Shown in pieces: positions 15,289 through 23,383 of a DNA stretch of 34,252 nucleotides. The DNA comes from Paratissierella segnis (lineage in GTDB: Bacteria; Bacillota; Clostridia; Tissierellales; Tissierellaceae), in the NCBI RefSeq assembly GCF_014385195.1, contig NZ_JACRTG010000023.1, forward strand, positions 1 through 34,252. Direction: 5' to 3'. The stretch's first letter is position 1. The number at the start of each line of letters is the position of its first letter. The notes beneath the pieces are model-generated. The model did no database searches, was not told the origin of the DNA, and saw only the letters and a program-made list of their open reading frames with translations. A program made the translations under genes and the position numbers.

Positions 15289-15891
15289 ATGAAATACAAA
15301 AAATTAATGATAATTCTTGCCGCAATAATCTTTATCTTTATATATACTATCAATCCTTATTTAGAGGACAAGGTCTTATACAAAAATCCATATGAAGATA
15401 AAATAATTCGGTTCCATATCAGAGCAAACAGCGATAAGGAATCAGACCAAGCATTGAAGTTAAAAATAAGAGACAAAATTTTAGAGACAATGGGAGATAA
15501 ATTTAAGGACACAGAAACTATAGAAGAAAGTAGAATCGTAATTCAACAAAACATCGAAGAAATAAGAAATATTGCCTTGGAAGTTATAAAGGGGGAAGGA
15601 CTTGATTATGATGTCAAAGTAAGTTTAGGCATTGACGACTTCCCAATTCGAAGGTATGGCAATATGATATTTCCTCAAGGGGAATATGAGACGCTTTTAG
15701 TAACCATAGGAGAGGGACAGGGACAAAACTGGTGGTGTGTCATGTTTCCCCCTCTGTGCTTTGTGGATATAACCCATTCAGTAGCCTATGACATAGATGA
15801 CGAAAACATGGGGGAATTTATAATAGATGAAAATGAACCCCCGAAATTGAAATCAAAGATAGCCGAATTGATAAAGAAACACAAAAAATAA
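15289..15891 (+). CDS. spoIIR: Stage II sporulation protein R
   Basis: A 200-residue forespore-secreted signalling protein that triggers SpoIIGA to process pro-sigma-E in the mother cell. There is an N-terminal membrane/signal segment (about 6-22). The family core RFHIRANSDKESDQ is at about 42-55, with LKLKIRD after it and a conserved NWWCVMFPPLCFVD near 146-159. Length is normal for clostridial SpoIIR. ATG 15289 follows AAGGGGG at 15276-15282. It appears to be a single gene; only a weak A/T-rich stem follows. Confidence 0.95.
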   Translation: MKYKKLMIILAAIIFIFIYTINPYLEDKVLYKNPYEDKIIRFHIRANSDKESDQALKLKIRDKILETMGDKFKDTETIEESRIVIQQNIEEIRNIALEVIKGEGLDYDVKVSLGIDDFPIRRYGNMIFPQGEYETLLVTIGEGQGQNWWCVMFPPLCFVDITHSVAYDIDDENMGEFIIDENEPPKLKSKIAELIKKHKK

Positions 15892-15971
15892 AGCTTTTTG
15901 TTTTTTACTTTCATGTATAAATTTCTTCTTTTTACAAAAAATAAGAAAAATACTGGAAGGAGGATAACAAA

Positions 15972-16676
15972 TTGAGAAAATTCACCACTATAACAATAGT
16001 ATTGACACTATTGTTTTTAAGTTTTATTCAATTTTATGAACCGAAGAAAAATAGCGAAACAGCTACCTTTAATATGTTTATGGCAATACCTCTATATTGG
16101 GGATCACAAGGTAACGAAGTCAGAACCGTTCAAGATAAATTGTTAAGATGGGGTTATTATGATGGGTATGTAGACGGTATCTTTGGAGCCAGAACCTATA
16201 GAGCAGTAAGACGTTTCCAAGAGAGAAACGGTTTAAATGTAGATGGAGTAGTAGGTACTAGTACAGCACAAGCATTGGGAATGGCATCAGCAGCCTCAGG
16301 ATCATCAACCCAAGGAATAAATAGAGCCGGAGATGAATATTTACTGGCAAGAGCTATACATGGAGAAGCAAGAGGGGAACCATACGTGGGGAAAGTAGCA
16401 GTAGGTGCAGTAGTTCTAAATAGAGTAAAAGCTCCCCAATTCCCTAATACCATAGCGGGAGTCATATATCAGCCATTAGCATTCACAGCAGTAGCTGACG
16501 GGCAAATCAACCTGACCCCTAATAAGGATTCGTTAAATGCAGCAAGAGATGCATTAAATGGTTGGGATCCTACCTATGGATGCCTTTACTATTGGAATCC
16601 GGCAACCGCAACAAGTAAATGGATTTGGTCTAGAAAAGTAACTTTAAAAATCGGTAAGCACTGGTTTGGAATATAA
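15972..16676 (+). CDS. sleB: Spore cortex-lytic enzyme SleB
   Basis: A 234-residue cortex hydrolase used in germination. It has an N-terminal hydrophobic export segment (about 3-20), a PG_binding_1 domain (about 42-102, including LLRWGYYDGYVDGIFGA) and a hydrolase_2 catalytic domain (about 120-234). The catalytic Glu is in AIHGEARGEP (around 130-139). SleB acts as a lytic transglycosylase on muramic-delta-lactam cortex. The start is TTG 15972 with GGAAGGAGG at 15955-15963; no ATG lies near. Its partner ypeB follows, but the two are split by ~260 bp of repeats instead of being directly adjacent as usual. Confidence 0.95.
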   Translation: MRKFTTITIVLTLLFLSFIQFYEPKKNSETATFNMFMAIPLYWGSQGNEVRTVQDKLLRWGYYDGYVDGIFGARTYRAVRRFQERNGLNVDGVVGTSTAQALGMASAASGSSTQGINRAGDEYLLARAIHGEARGEPYVGKVAVGAVVLNRVKAPQFPNTIAGVIYQPLAFTAVADGQINLTPNKDSLNAARDALNGWDPTYGCLYYWNPATATSKWIWSRKVTLKIGKHWFGI

Positions 16677-16678
16677 AC

Positions 16679-16915
16679 GCAGTGAATAGTGAATAGTGAA
16701 CAGTGAATAACAGCGAAGCTGTCATTCTGAACGCCAGTGAAGAATCCCATTTTTTTCACCCTATAGCTCGACCCTAACAATTGTGAATTGTGAACTGTGA
16801 ATTGTTAAGAGCAGTATAATCACTGCTCGTGTCATTCTGAACGCCAGTGAAGAATCCCATCTTTTTCACCCTATAGCTCGACCCAAGGGTCGATTGTGAA
16901 TTGAGATAAGCTGTG
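16679..16915. repeat. Repeat cluster between sleB and ypeB
   Basis: GTGAATA/GTGAACA heptads (16682-16711), a left arm (16721-16746), a CTATAGCTCGACCCTAA module, GTGAATT heptads, an AGAGCAGTATAATCACTGCTCG dyad, a second left arm (16831-16856), a second CTCGACCC module and short heptads. It is a direct duplication of one composite cassette. Confidence 0.9.
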
Positions 16916-16936
16916 AATTTAAATAAGGAGGTTAAC

Positions 16937-18292
16937 ATGGACAATAAAAGACGTCATTGGATTGCCCCGACAGTATTAAGCCTTTTATTAATAGTAGCAT
17001 TGATTTGGGGATACAATCAAAACATTCAAAAAAAGCAATTGCAAACATCATTAGAGAATCATTATCAAAGATTATTTTATGATATAAAAAAGCATACGGA
17101 AAATGTTCAGGTATCTTTATCAAAAGCATTGCTGGCAACAACCAAAGAAAGAAATGTAATGAACTTTACACAAATAGTCAGCGAAGCAAATTCTGCGCAA
17201 GATAAACTCAATCAGCTGCCTATACAACACGCAGATAATAATAAAATAAGTAAATTTTTGACTCAGGCATCAGACTATGCCAATTATCTTATCGACAGAC
17301 ATTTGGCAGGAGAAGATATAACCGATGAGCAAAGAGAAGCATTACGAGGATTGCAGATGAATTCAGCAACCTTCAACGGAGAACTGGCCAATCTGCACCA
17401 AAGCTTAATGGAATCAAACTTCATGGTAGGAATGGGTCAGGGTATAGATGAAGCAAATGAAAATGTTTTATCTACCAGCTTAGTATCCTTGGATAAGCAA
17501 ATAGGGAAATCACCTGAACTGATATATGATGGACCGTTTTCAGATCAGATCTTGAACAAAAAGCCTGTAGGCCTAAGTGGATCACAAGTGGATATAAATC
17601 AGGCACAACAAGCAGCAGTAGACTTCTTTGGAAGAAACAGAGTAGCGGGAATAGAAGCATTTGAACAAGGTGAAAATGCAGATGATTTAAGAATACCATC
17701 CTATACCTTCAACCTATATCCCAGCAATCAGCAAAAGGATTTTGCTGTATATATGGGAGTAGCAAAACAGGGTGGAACAGTACTTTGGATGGAAAATCCA
17801 AGGCCCGCAGTCAATAAAACATTGACTGTAGAACAAGGTCAGGAAAAGGCATTGGAATATTTAAGAAATAAAGGATTTGGAAGTATGGAGCCCAACTACT
17901 CCTTGCAATATGATGGAATAGTATTGTATAATTTCGTATACAAACAAGATGACGTAACCATATATCCTGATTTAGTAAAGGTAAAAGTTGCATTGGATAA
18001 TGGTGAGATAGTCGGCTTTGATGCTTCCCCCTATTATTTAAATCATCAGGAAAGAAATTTTGGGAGACCTGAAATAGATGTAGACACTGCCAGAGAGAGA
18101 GTAAAAACCGATTTCGATATAGATTCAGTAAGACTTAGCCTTATTCCAAAGGGAGTAAATGAGATATTGTGCTATGAATTTAAAGGGAAATATGGGGATG
18201 CAGACTTCATAGTGTATATCAATGCTAAAAATGGAGCAGAAGAACAAATACTGCAATTGATTCAAAATGAAAACGGTACATTGACATTTTAA
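16937..18292 (+). CDS. ypeB: Germination protein YpeB
   Basis: A 451-residue protein that stabilises SleB in the dormant spore. It has a single N-terminal membrane helix (about 8-28), a helical region (about 35-190), and three PepSY-like domains in the C-terminal half (about 200-450) with the typical QAAVDFFGR / EQGQEKALEYL / DTARERVKTDF helices. ATG 16937 has AAGGAGG at about 16924-16930; an in-frame TTG at 16913 precedes it. It pairs functionally with sleB just upstream. Confidence 0.94.
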   Translation: MDNKRRHWIAPTVLSLLLIVALIWGYNQNIQKKQLQTSLENHYQRLFYDIKKHTENVQVSLSKALLATTKERNVMNFTQIVSEANSAQDKLNQLPIQHADNNKISKFLTQASDYANYLIDRHLAGEDITDEQREALRGLQMNSATFNGELANLHQSLMESNFMVGMGQGIDEANENVLSTSLVSLDKQIGKSPELIYDGPFSDQILNKKPVGLSGSQVDINQAQQAAVDFFGRNRVAGIEAFEQGENADDLRIPSYTFNLYPSNQQKDFAVYMGVAKQGGTVLWMENPRPAVNKTLTVEQGQEKALEYLRNKGFGSMEPNYSLQYDGIVLYNFVYKQDDVTIYPDLVKVKVALDNGEIVGFDASPYYLNHQERNFGRPEIDVDTARERVKTDFDIDSVRLSLIPKGVNEILCYEFKGKYGDADFIVYINAKNGAEEQILQLIQNENGTLTF

Positions 18293-18371
18293 CGAATTAA
18301 TGGGAAAATAAAAGTAGATGAGAAGTAAAAATATAGTGAACAATAAAAATGATAGATGAGAGTTAAGAAGA

Positions 18372-18420
18372 GGGCGAAAGTTATCTTTCGCCCAAAATTC
18401 GGCTCTAGCCGCCGAATTTT
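18372..18420 (+). terminator. Two back-to-back perfect hairpins after ypeB
   Basis: GGGCGAAAG/CTTTCGCCC (18372-18393, 4-nt loop) is followed without a gap by AAAATTCGGC/GCCGAATTTT (18394-18420, 7-nt loop). The second ends in TTTT and has an A-tract on its 5' side, so the pair could terminate in both directions. Confidence 0.65.
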
Positions 18421-18429
18421 AAGCAGCAA

Positions 18430-18805
18430 AAATTTGAACTGTGAATTGTTAAGAGCAGTATAACCACTGCTCGTGTCATTCTGAACGCCAGTGAAGAATC
18501 CCATCTTTTTCACCCAAAAGTTCGACCCTAACAATTGTGAATTGTGAACTGTGAATTGTGAACTGTGAATTGTGAATTGTACATTGTGAATTGTTAAGAG
18601 CAGTATAATCACTGCTCGTGTCATCCTGAGTCGGACAGTATAAACTTGACTATCGAAGGATCTCCTCTTTTAAGACCCAAAAGTTCGACCCTAACAACTG
18701 TGAATTGTGAACTGTGAATTGTGAATTGAATTACATTGTGAATTGTGAACTGTGAATTGTGAATTGAATTACATTGTGCATTGTGAATTAAATTAAGTCA
18801 TGAAT
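18430..18805. repeat. Repeat cluster upstream of the sigma-54 activator
   Basis: Two composite cassettes. The first has the AGAGCAGTATAACCACTGCTCG dyad, a left arm (18475-18500), a TTCGACCCTAA module and heptads to about 18596. The second has the same dyad, a long-loop arm (18620-18662), the AAGACCCAAAAGTTCGACCC module and a >100-bp GTGAATT heptad field with two copies of a GAATTACATTGTGAATT join (about 18690-18805). Confidence 0.9.
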
Positions 18806-18824
18806 TGTAAAGGAGGTAATAAAA

Positions 18825-20213
18825 ATAAAAAATTTATTTTTCAAAGAACACATATTACAAATCATGGACAATCTGGAAGAAGGCATACATATCATAGACC
18901 ATACCGGCAAAATCGTTTACTACAATAATTCCGCAGAACAAATTGATGGAATAGATAAAGAAAAGGCCATAGGAAAGCATCTGTTGGCAATCTATCCATC
19001 CTTAACAGACGAAACAAGCACTCTCATGACTGTAATGGATACAGGTATATCAATATATAAAAAAGAGCAAAATTTTATAAACTATAAGGGCGAAAAAATC
19101 AGCACAATAAATACATCAATACCATTAAAAAATGAAGATAAAATTCTTGGAGCAGTGGAAATATCAAAAGATATAACCAATGTAAGAGAAATGTCCGAAA
19201 AAATCGTGGATTTACAAAGTAAGTTATACAGTGGAAAAAATAAAAAGCATACCTCAAGATCCAACGAATACGCAAAGTTCAACTTTAGAGATATTGTCAG
19301 TGAAAATAAGGAAATGATTAGATTAAAAGCATTGGCAAGACGAGCAGCAGAAGGAGATGCGTCTATACTTATTTATGGAGATACAGGTACGGGAAAAGAA
19401 TTGTTTGTTCATTCAATACACAATGGAAGCAAAAGAAGACACAACCCATTTATCACTCAAAACTGTGCAGCATTGCCGGCAAGCCTTCTGGAAGGAATTT
19501 TGTTTGGAACCGCAAAAGGAGGCTTTACAGGTGCAGAGGATAGACAAGGGCTTTTTGAATTGGCAGATGGCGGAACATTATTTTTAGATGAAATCAACTC
19601 TATGCCCTTGGAGCTTCAATCAAAATTATTGCGGGTATTGCAAGACGGAAACATAAGAAGAGTAGGAGATACTAAAACAGTCGATGTCGATGTAAGGATA
19701 ATCACAGCTACAAATATTCCGCCTGAAATAGCCATAGAGCATAAACTTTTAAGAAAAGATTTATATTATAGACTTAGTGTAGTAAACTTTGAAATTCCTC
19801 CTTTAAGGGATAGAGTTGATGATATCCCTATTTTAGCGGATTATTTTATCAACAAATTCAATGTAAAATTAAATAAAAACATAGAAGGCATATCCGATGA
19901 TGTATTGAAATTATTTGAGAATTACCCATGGGAAGGTAATGTTCGAGAACTGGAAAATACAATCGAAGGAATAATGCATATATATGATATATCAACGATT
20001 GAAGTAGAGCATATACCGACTAAAATAATAAAAAATCAAATAAAAAGAACAAATATAAAGGAAAATTCACTCAATAAAATTTTAGAAGAAACCGAAAGGA
20101 ATTTGATTCTGGAAGCATTGAAAGAAACAGGAAACAATATTACCCATGCAGCAGAATTACTCCAAATCCCTCGTCAAACATTACAGTATAGGATTTTAAA
20201 GCATAAGCTTTAA
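18825..20213 (+). CDS. Sigma-54-dependent transcriptional activator (PAS-AAA+-Fis), probable AUA start
   Basis: A 462-residue enhancer-binding protein. PAS domain ~8-120 (EEGIHIIDHTGKIVYYNNSAE), AAA+ domain ~150-390 and a Fis-type helix-turn-helix at the C-terminus (ITHAAELLQIPRQTLQYRI). Walker A GDTGTGKE starts near 185, the sigma-54 contact loop reads GGFTGA (about 232-237) and Walker B is LFLDEI. This is the RocR/PrdR-like layout of amino-acid catabolism regulators, and I infer it activates the -24/-12 promoter before kdd. Start: AAAGGAGGT (18809-18817) is spaced 8 bases from ATA 18825, and the residues encoded from there complete the PAS entry helix. The first ATG (18864) has no ribosome binding site; using it gives 449 residues. 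Confidence 0.88.
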   Translation: MKNLFFKEHILQIMDNLEEGIHIIDHTGKIVYYNNSAEQIDGIDKEKAIGKHLLAIYPSLTDETSTLMTVMDTGISIYKKEQNFINYKGEKISTINTSIPLKNEDKILGAVEISKDITNVREMSEKIVDLQSKLYSGKNKKHTSRSNEYAKFNFRDIVSENKEMIRLKALARRAAEGDASILIYGDTGTGKELFVHSIHNGSKRRHNPFITQNCAALPASLLEGILFGTAKGGFTGAEDRQGLFELADGGTLFLDEINSMPLELQSKLLRVLQDGNIRRVGDTKTVDVDVRIITATNIPPEIAIEHKLLRKDLYYRLSVVNFEIPPLRDRVDDIPILADYFINKFNVKLNKNIEGISDDVLKLFENYPWEGNVRELENTIEGIMHIYDISTIEVEHIPTKIIKNQIKRTNIKENSLNKILEETERNLILEALKETGNNITHAAELLQIPRQTLQYRILKHKL

Positions 20214-20425
20214 AATCAGTGAACAGTGAACTGTCTTTTCGATTGTGAATTGTGAATTGTGAATTGTTAAGGGCAGTATAATCCCTGCAGGATGTCATCC
20301 TGAGTATAGCAGTATAAACTTTACTATCGAAGGACCTCCTCTTTTAAGACCTTATACTCGACCTTAATAATTGTGAATTGTGAACTGTGAATTGTGAACT
20401 GTGAATTGTGAACTGTGAATTCTAA
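20214..20425. repeat. Repeat cluster between activator gene and kdd
   Basis: GTGAATT heptads (about 20233-20266), a GGCAGTATAATCCCTGCAGG dyad, a long-loop arm (20294-20336, with GGACC in place of GGATC), a TATACTCGACC module, and a heptad array to about 20422. The DNA from there to the kdd promoter is non-repetitive and holds the regulatory sites. Confidence 0.88.
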
Positions 20426-20458
20426 TTCTGTTCACTGTTACTTGTTAACTGACAGGCC

Positions 20459-20474
20459 TGCCTATTTTTCGGCA
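20459..20474 (+). promoter_or_regulatory. Candidate enhancer (upstream activator site)
   Basis: TGCC-N8-GGCA is an inverted repeat about 75 bp upstream of the -24/-12 promoter, overlapping a CAGGCCTG palindrome (20453-20460). Distance and symmetry suit a sigma-54 activator site, but only one copy is seen. Confidence 0.35.
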
Positions 20475-20545
20475 CTAAAACCTTTTCCTATCAACTTTTT
20501 CTATTCAAACCCTATCAAATAGCAACTTAAAATAAAAATTCCTCC

Positions 20546-20563
20546 TTGGCATAAAATTTGCAA
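20546..20563 (+). promoter_or_regulatory. Sigma-54 (-24/-12) promoter of kdd
   Basis: TTGGCATAAAATTTGCAA has GG (20548-20549) and GC (20560-20561) exactly 10 bp apart, matching TGGCA-N-TTGC. It lies 37 bp before the kdd start and downstream of a divergent-free intergenic region next to a sigma-54 activator gene. Confidence 0.9.
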
Positions 20564-20599
20564 TATATTATTTATACAAATAAAGGAGGAATTTTGCCT

Positions 20600-21637
20600 A
20601 TGAAAAAAGGAAGCCCATATGGCACTCATCGCGTATTAGATCCACTTGGAGTACTACCACAACCTGCAATCAAGCTGGACAATAACATGGAGATATATGC
20701 CAACGAAATATTAATAGATGTGCAAACGTTAAACATCGATTCTGCAAGCTTTACCCAAATAAGAAAAGAAGCCAATGACAATATTGACGAAATCAAAAAT
20801 ACAATAATGTCTATTGTAGCCGGAAGGGGGAAGCACCACAATCCCGTAACCGGATCAGGAGGAATGCTGATAGGTACAGTAGAGAAAATCGGTGAAGATT
20901 TGATAGGAAAAGCTCCGCTAAAAGTCGGAGATAAAATTGCGACCTTAGTGTCCCTTTCACTAACACCTTTGAGAATAGACAATATAATAGAAATAAGAAA
21001 AGATGTAGACCAAGTTGATATTGAAGGCAAAGCAATATTGTTTGAATCGGGAATATATGCAGTTTTACCTAATGACATGCCGGAAAACTTGGCATTATCC
21101 GTACTTGATGTAGCAGGTGCGCCGGCACAAACGGCAAAGCTGGTAAAACCCGGAGATACCGTTGTAGTATTGGGAGGTACAGGCAAATCTGGGATGCTAT
21201 GTCTATACGAAGCCCAAAAAAGAGCCGGAATCACAGGCAAGATAATTTGTATAGGCTCACGGCAATCAACTCTTAAACGAGTCAAAGATGCAAATTTAGC
21301 GGATTATTATATAAAAGCAGATGCAACAAATGCAGTTGAGATTTTAGAAAAAGTAAAGAAAATCACCAAGGGCGAAATGGCAGATATAGTAATAAATGTA
21401 GTCAATATACCGAACACAGAGATGTCAAGCATATTGGTCACAAAGGATGGAGGGACAATATACTTCTTCAGCATGGCTACAAGCTTTACAAAAGCAGCCT
21501 TGGGAGCGGAAGGTGTAGGGAAAGATATAAATATGATAATAGGAAATGGATATACTAAAGACCATGCGGAAATAGCACTAAATATAATGAGAGAATCGGA
21601 AACCCTACGCAATATCTTTACAAACCTATATGCATAA
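20600..21637 (+). CDS. kdd: L-erythro-3,5-diaminohexanoate dehydrogenase
   Basis: A 345-residue NAD(P)-dependent enzyme of lysine fermentation that converts 3,5-diaminohexanoate to 5-amino-3-oxohexanoate with release of ammonia. The N-terminus KKGSPYGTHRVLDPLGVLPQ is characteristic of Kdd. The dinucleotide-binding motif VVVLGGTGKSG lies around 192-202. ATG 20600 follows AAAGGAGGA at about 20583-20590. It is the first gene after the sigma-54 promoter. No terminator is seen before kamA, so one transcript may run from kdd to kamE. The pathway partners kce, kal and kat are not in the window. Confidence 0.95.
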   Translation: MKKGSPYGTHRVLDPLGVLPQPAIKLDNNMEIYANEILIDVQTLNIDSASFTQIRKEANDNIDEIKNTIMSIVAGRGKHHNPVTGSGGMLIGTVEKIGEDLIGKAPLKVGDKIATLVSLSLTPLRIDNIIEIRKDVDQVDIEGKAILFESGIYAVLPNDMPENLALSVLDVAGAPAQTAKLVKPGDTVVVLGGTGKSGMLCLYEAQKRAGITGKIICIGSRQSTLKRVKDANLADYYIKADATNAVEILEKVKKITKGEMADIVINVVNIPNTEMSSILVTKDGGTIYFFSMATSFTKAALGAEGVGKDINMIIGNGYTKDHAEIALNIMRESETLRNIFTNLYA

Positions 21638-21639
21638 TC

Positions 21640-22108
21640 ACTGCAGGATGACAACAGCAGTGTTCTTGGGTCTATAAGGACAGTATAATCAATGCTCGTG
21701 TCATCCTGAGTCGGGCAGTATAAACTTGACTATCGAAGGATCTCCTCTTTTAAGACCCTATAGCTCGACCCTAATAATTGTGCATTGTGAACTGTGAATT
21801 GTGAATTGTATAAGGTCAGTATAATCAATGCTCGTGTCATCCTGAGTCGGGCAGTATAAACTTGACTATCGAAGGATCTCCTCTTTTAAGACCCTATAGC
21901 TCGACCCTAATAATTGTGCATTGTGAACTGTGAATTGTGCATTGTTAAGGTCAGTATAATCAATGCTCGTGTCATTCTGAACGCCAGTGAAGAATCCCAT
22001 CTTTTTCACCCTATAGCTCGACCCTAATAATTGTGAATTGTGAATTGTGAACTGTGAATTGTGAATTGAATTACATTGTGAATTATGAATTGTGAATTGT
22101 GCATTGTA
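21640..22108. repeat. Three tandem ~136-bp composite repeat cassettes between kdd and kamA
   Basis: CAGTATAATCAATGCTCG begins at 21681, 21817 and 21952 (periods 136 and 135). Copies one and two carry the long-loop arm (21700-21742, 21836-21878) and TTTTAAGACCCTATAGCTCGACCC. Copy three carries the short left arm (21971-21996) and a TTTTTCACCCTATAGCTCGACCC link. Heptad arrays close each copy; the last runs to about 22106. A partial right arm (AGGATGAC, 21646-21653) opens the region. Confidence 0.93.
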
Positions 22109-22125
22109 AAAAGGAGAGTGTTGTT

Positions 22126-23379
22126 TTGGAATCTTTTAATCAATTTGAACTTTGGAAAGATATAACTTCTGAGGAGTGGAATGATTGGAAATGGCAAGTT
22201 AGAAATCGAATAACCAAAGTAGAAACCCTAAAACAAATTATAAACTTGACTGAACAGGAAGAGCAGGATATAAATCAAGTTCTTAAAAAATTTAGACTTG
22301 GAATCACCCCTTATTATGCATCTCTAATGGATTCGGATGACAAAAATTGTCCAATAAGGATGCAAGCAGTTCCAACTATAATGGAAACCTACAGCAATAT
22401 ATCCGAACTGGAAGACCCACTGGATGAAGATGTAGATTCACCGGTTCCGGGACTTACCCATAGATATCCTGATAGAGTTCTTTTTCTAATAACCGATCAG
22501 TGCTCAATGTATTGCAGGCACTGTACCCGAAGAAGATTTGCAGGACAGCATGATATGGGAGCTCCGCGAGCTGGATTGGATAAAGCAATAGAGTATATCA
22601 GAGATACTCCCCAAGTAAGAGATGTCCTATTATCAGGAGGAGATTGTCTGCTTGTCGGAGACGATTTGTTAGAATATATAATTAAAAAATTGAGAGAAAT
22701 ACCACATGTAGAAATAATAAGACTTGGAACTCGAACTCCGGTGGTAATGCCGCAAAGAATCACAGATGACTTGGTAAATATGTTAAAAAAACATCATCCA
22801 ATATGGCTTAATACACATTTCAACCATCCAAAAGAAATAACTCCCGAATCAATAGAAGCCTGTAGGAAATTAGCCGATGCAGGAATACCTCTGGGCAATC
22901 AAAGCGTGCTCTTAAGAGGCATAAACGACTGCCCATATATAATGAGGGATTTGGTTCATGACTTAGTAAAAATGAGGGTGCGGCCTTATTATATATATCA
23001 ATGTGATTTATCAATGGGAATTGAACACTTTAGGACAAAAGTGTCCAAAGGCATAGAAATCATAGAATCCTTAAGAGGGCATACATCAGGATATGCAGTC
23101 CCTACATTCGTAGTGGATTCACCGGGCGGCGGCGGTAAAATACCGGTAATGCCTCAATATATAATCTCCCAATCGCCGACAAAAGTAGTCCTTAGAAATT
23201 ATGAAGGAATCATCACAACTTATGCAGAACCTCAAATGATAGAAGAACCGTGTAAATGTGATTATTGCAATGATAAGAAAAATTCTAATACCACAGGAGT
23301 AGCAGAACTAATGCAAGGACATGAAATCAAACACCTCAAACCTAAATATTTAGAACGCCACCAACGCAGAAAGGAGTAA
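22126..23379 (+). CDS. kamA: L-lysine 2,3-aminomutase
   Basis: A 417-residue radical-SAM, PLP-dependent enzyme that moves the alpha-amino group of lysine to give beta-lysine, the first step of this fermentation. The cluster motif CSMYCRHC gives Cys126, Cys130 and Cys133, one residue off the numbering of the clostridial enzyme. PLP-binding Lys338 is in PGGGGKIP. The C-terminal Cys pair region (CKCDYCN) that binds zinc is also present. Start: TTG 22126 lies nine bases after AAGGAG (22111-22116); the longer frame would start in repeat DNA. Spacing of 4 bp to kamB shows co-transcription. Confidence 0.95.
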   Translation: MESFNQFELWKDITSEEWNDWKWQVRNRITKVETLKQIINLTEQEEQDINQVLKKFRLGITPYYASLMDSDDKNCPIRMQAVPTIMETYSNISELEDPLDEDVDSPVPGLTHRYPDRVLFLITDQCSMYCRHCTRRRFAGQHDMGAPRAGLDKAIEYIRDTPQVRDVLLSGGDCLLVGDDLLEYIIKKLREIPHVEIIRLGTRTPVVMPQRITDDLVNMLKKHHPIWLNTHFNHPKEITPESIEACRKLADAGIPLGNQSVLLRGINDCPYIMRDLVHDLVKMRVRPYYIYQCDLSMGIEHFRTKVSKGIEIIESLRGHTSGYAVPTFVVDSPGGGGKIPVMPQYIISQSPTKVVLRNYEGIITTYAEPQMIEEPCKCDYCNDKKNSNTTGVAELMQGHEIKHLKPKYLERHQRRKE

Positions 23380-23383
23380 TTTC

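Noticed and set aside
16800..16830. TATAAT within GCAGTATAATCACTGC as a mobile promoter
   Set aside because: The motif is a near-palindrome, and the heptads place TTGTGA 14 or 21 bp upstream, never about 17. No consistent -35 is found, so I treat it as a repeat dyad.
20626..21285. 219-codon minus-strand frame over kdd
   Set aside because: It lies antisense to a clearly homologous kdd gene. The composition is that of a shadow frame and it lacks a start signal.
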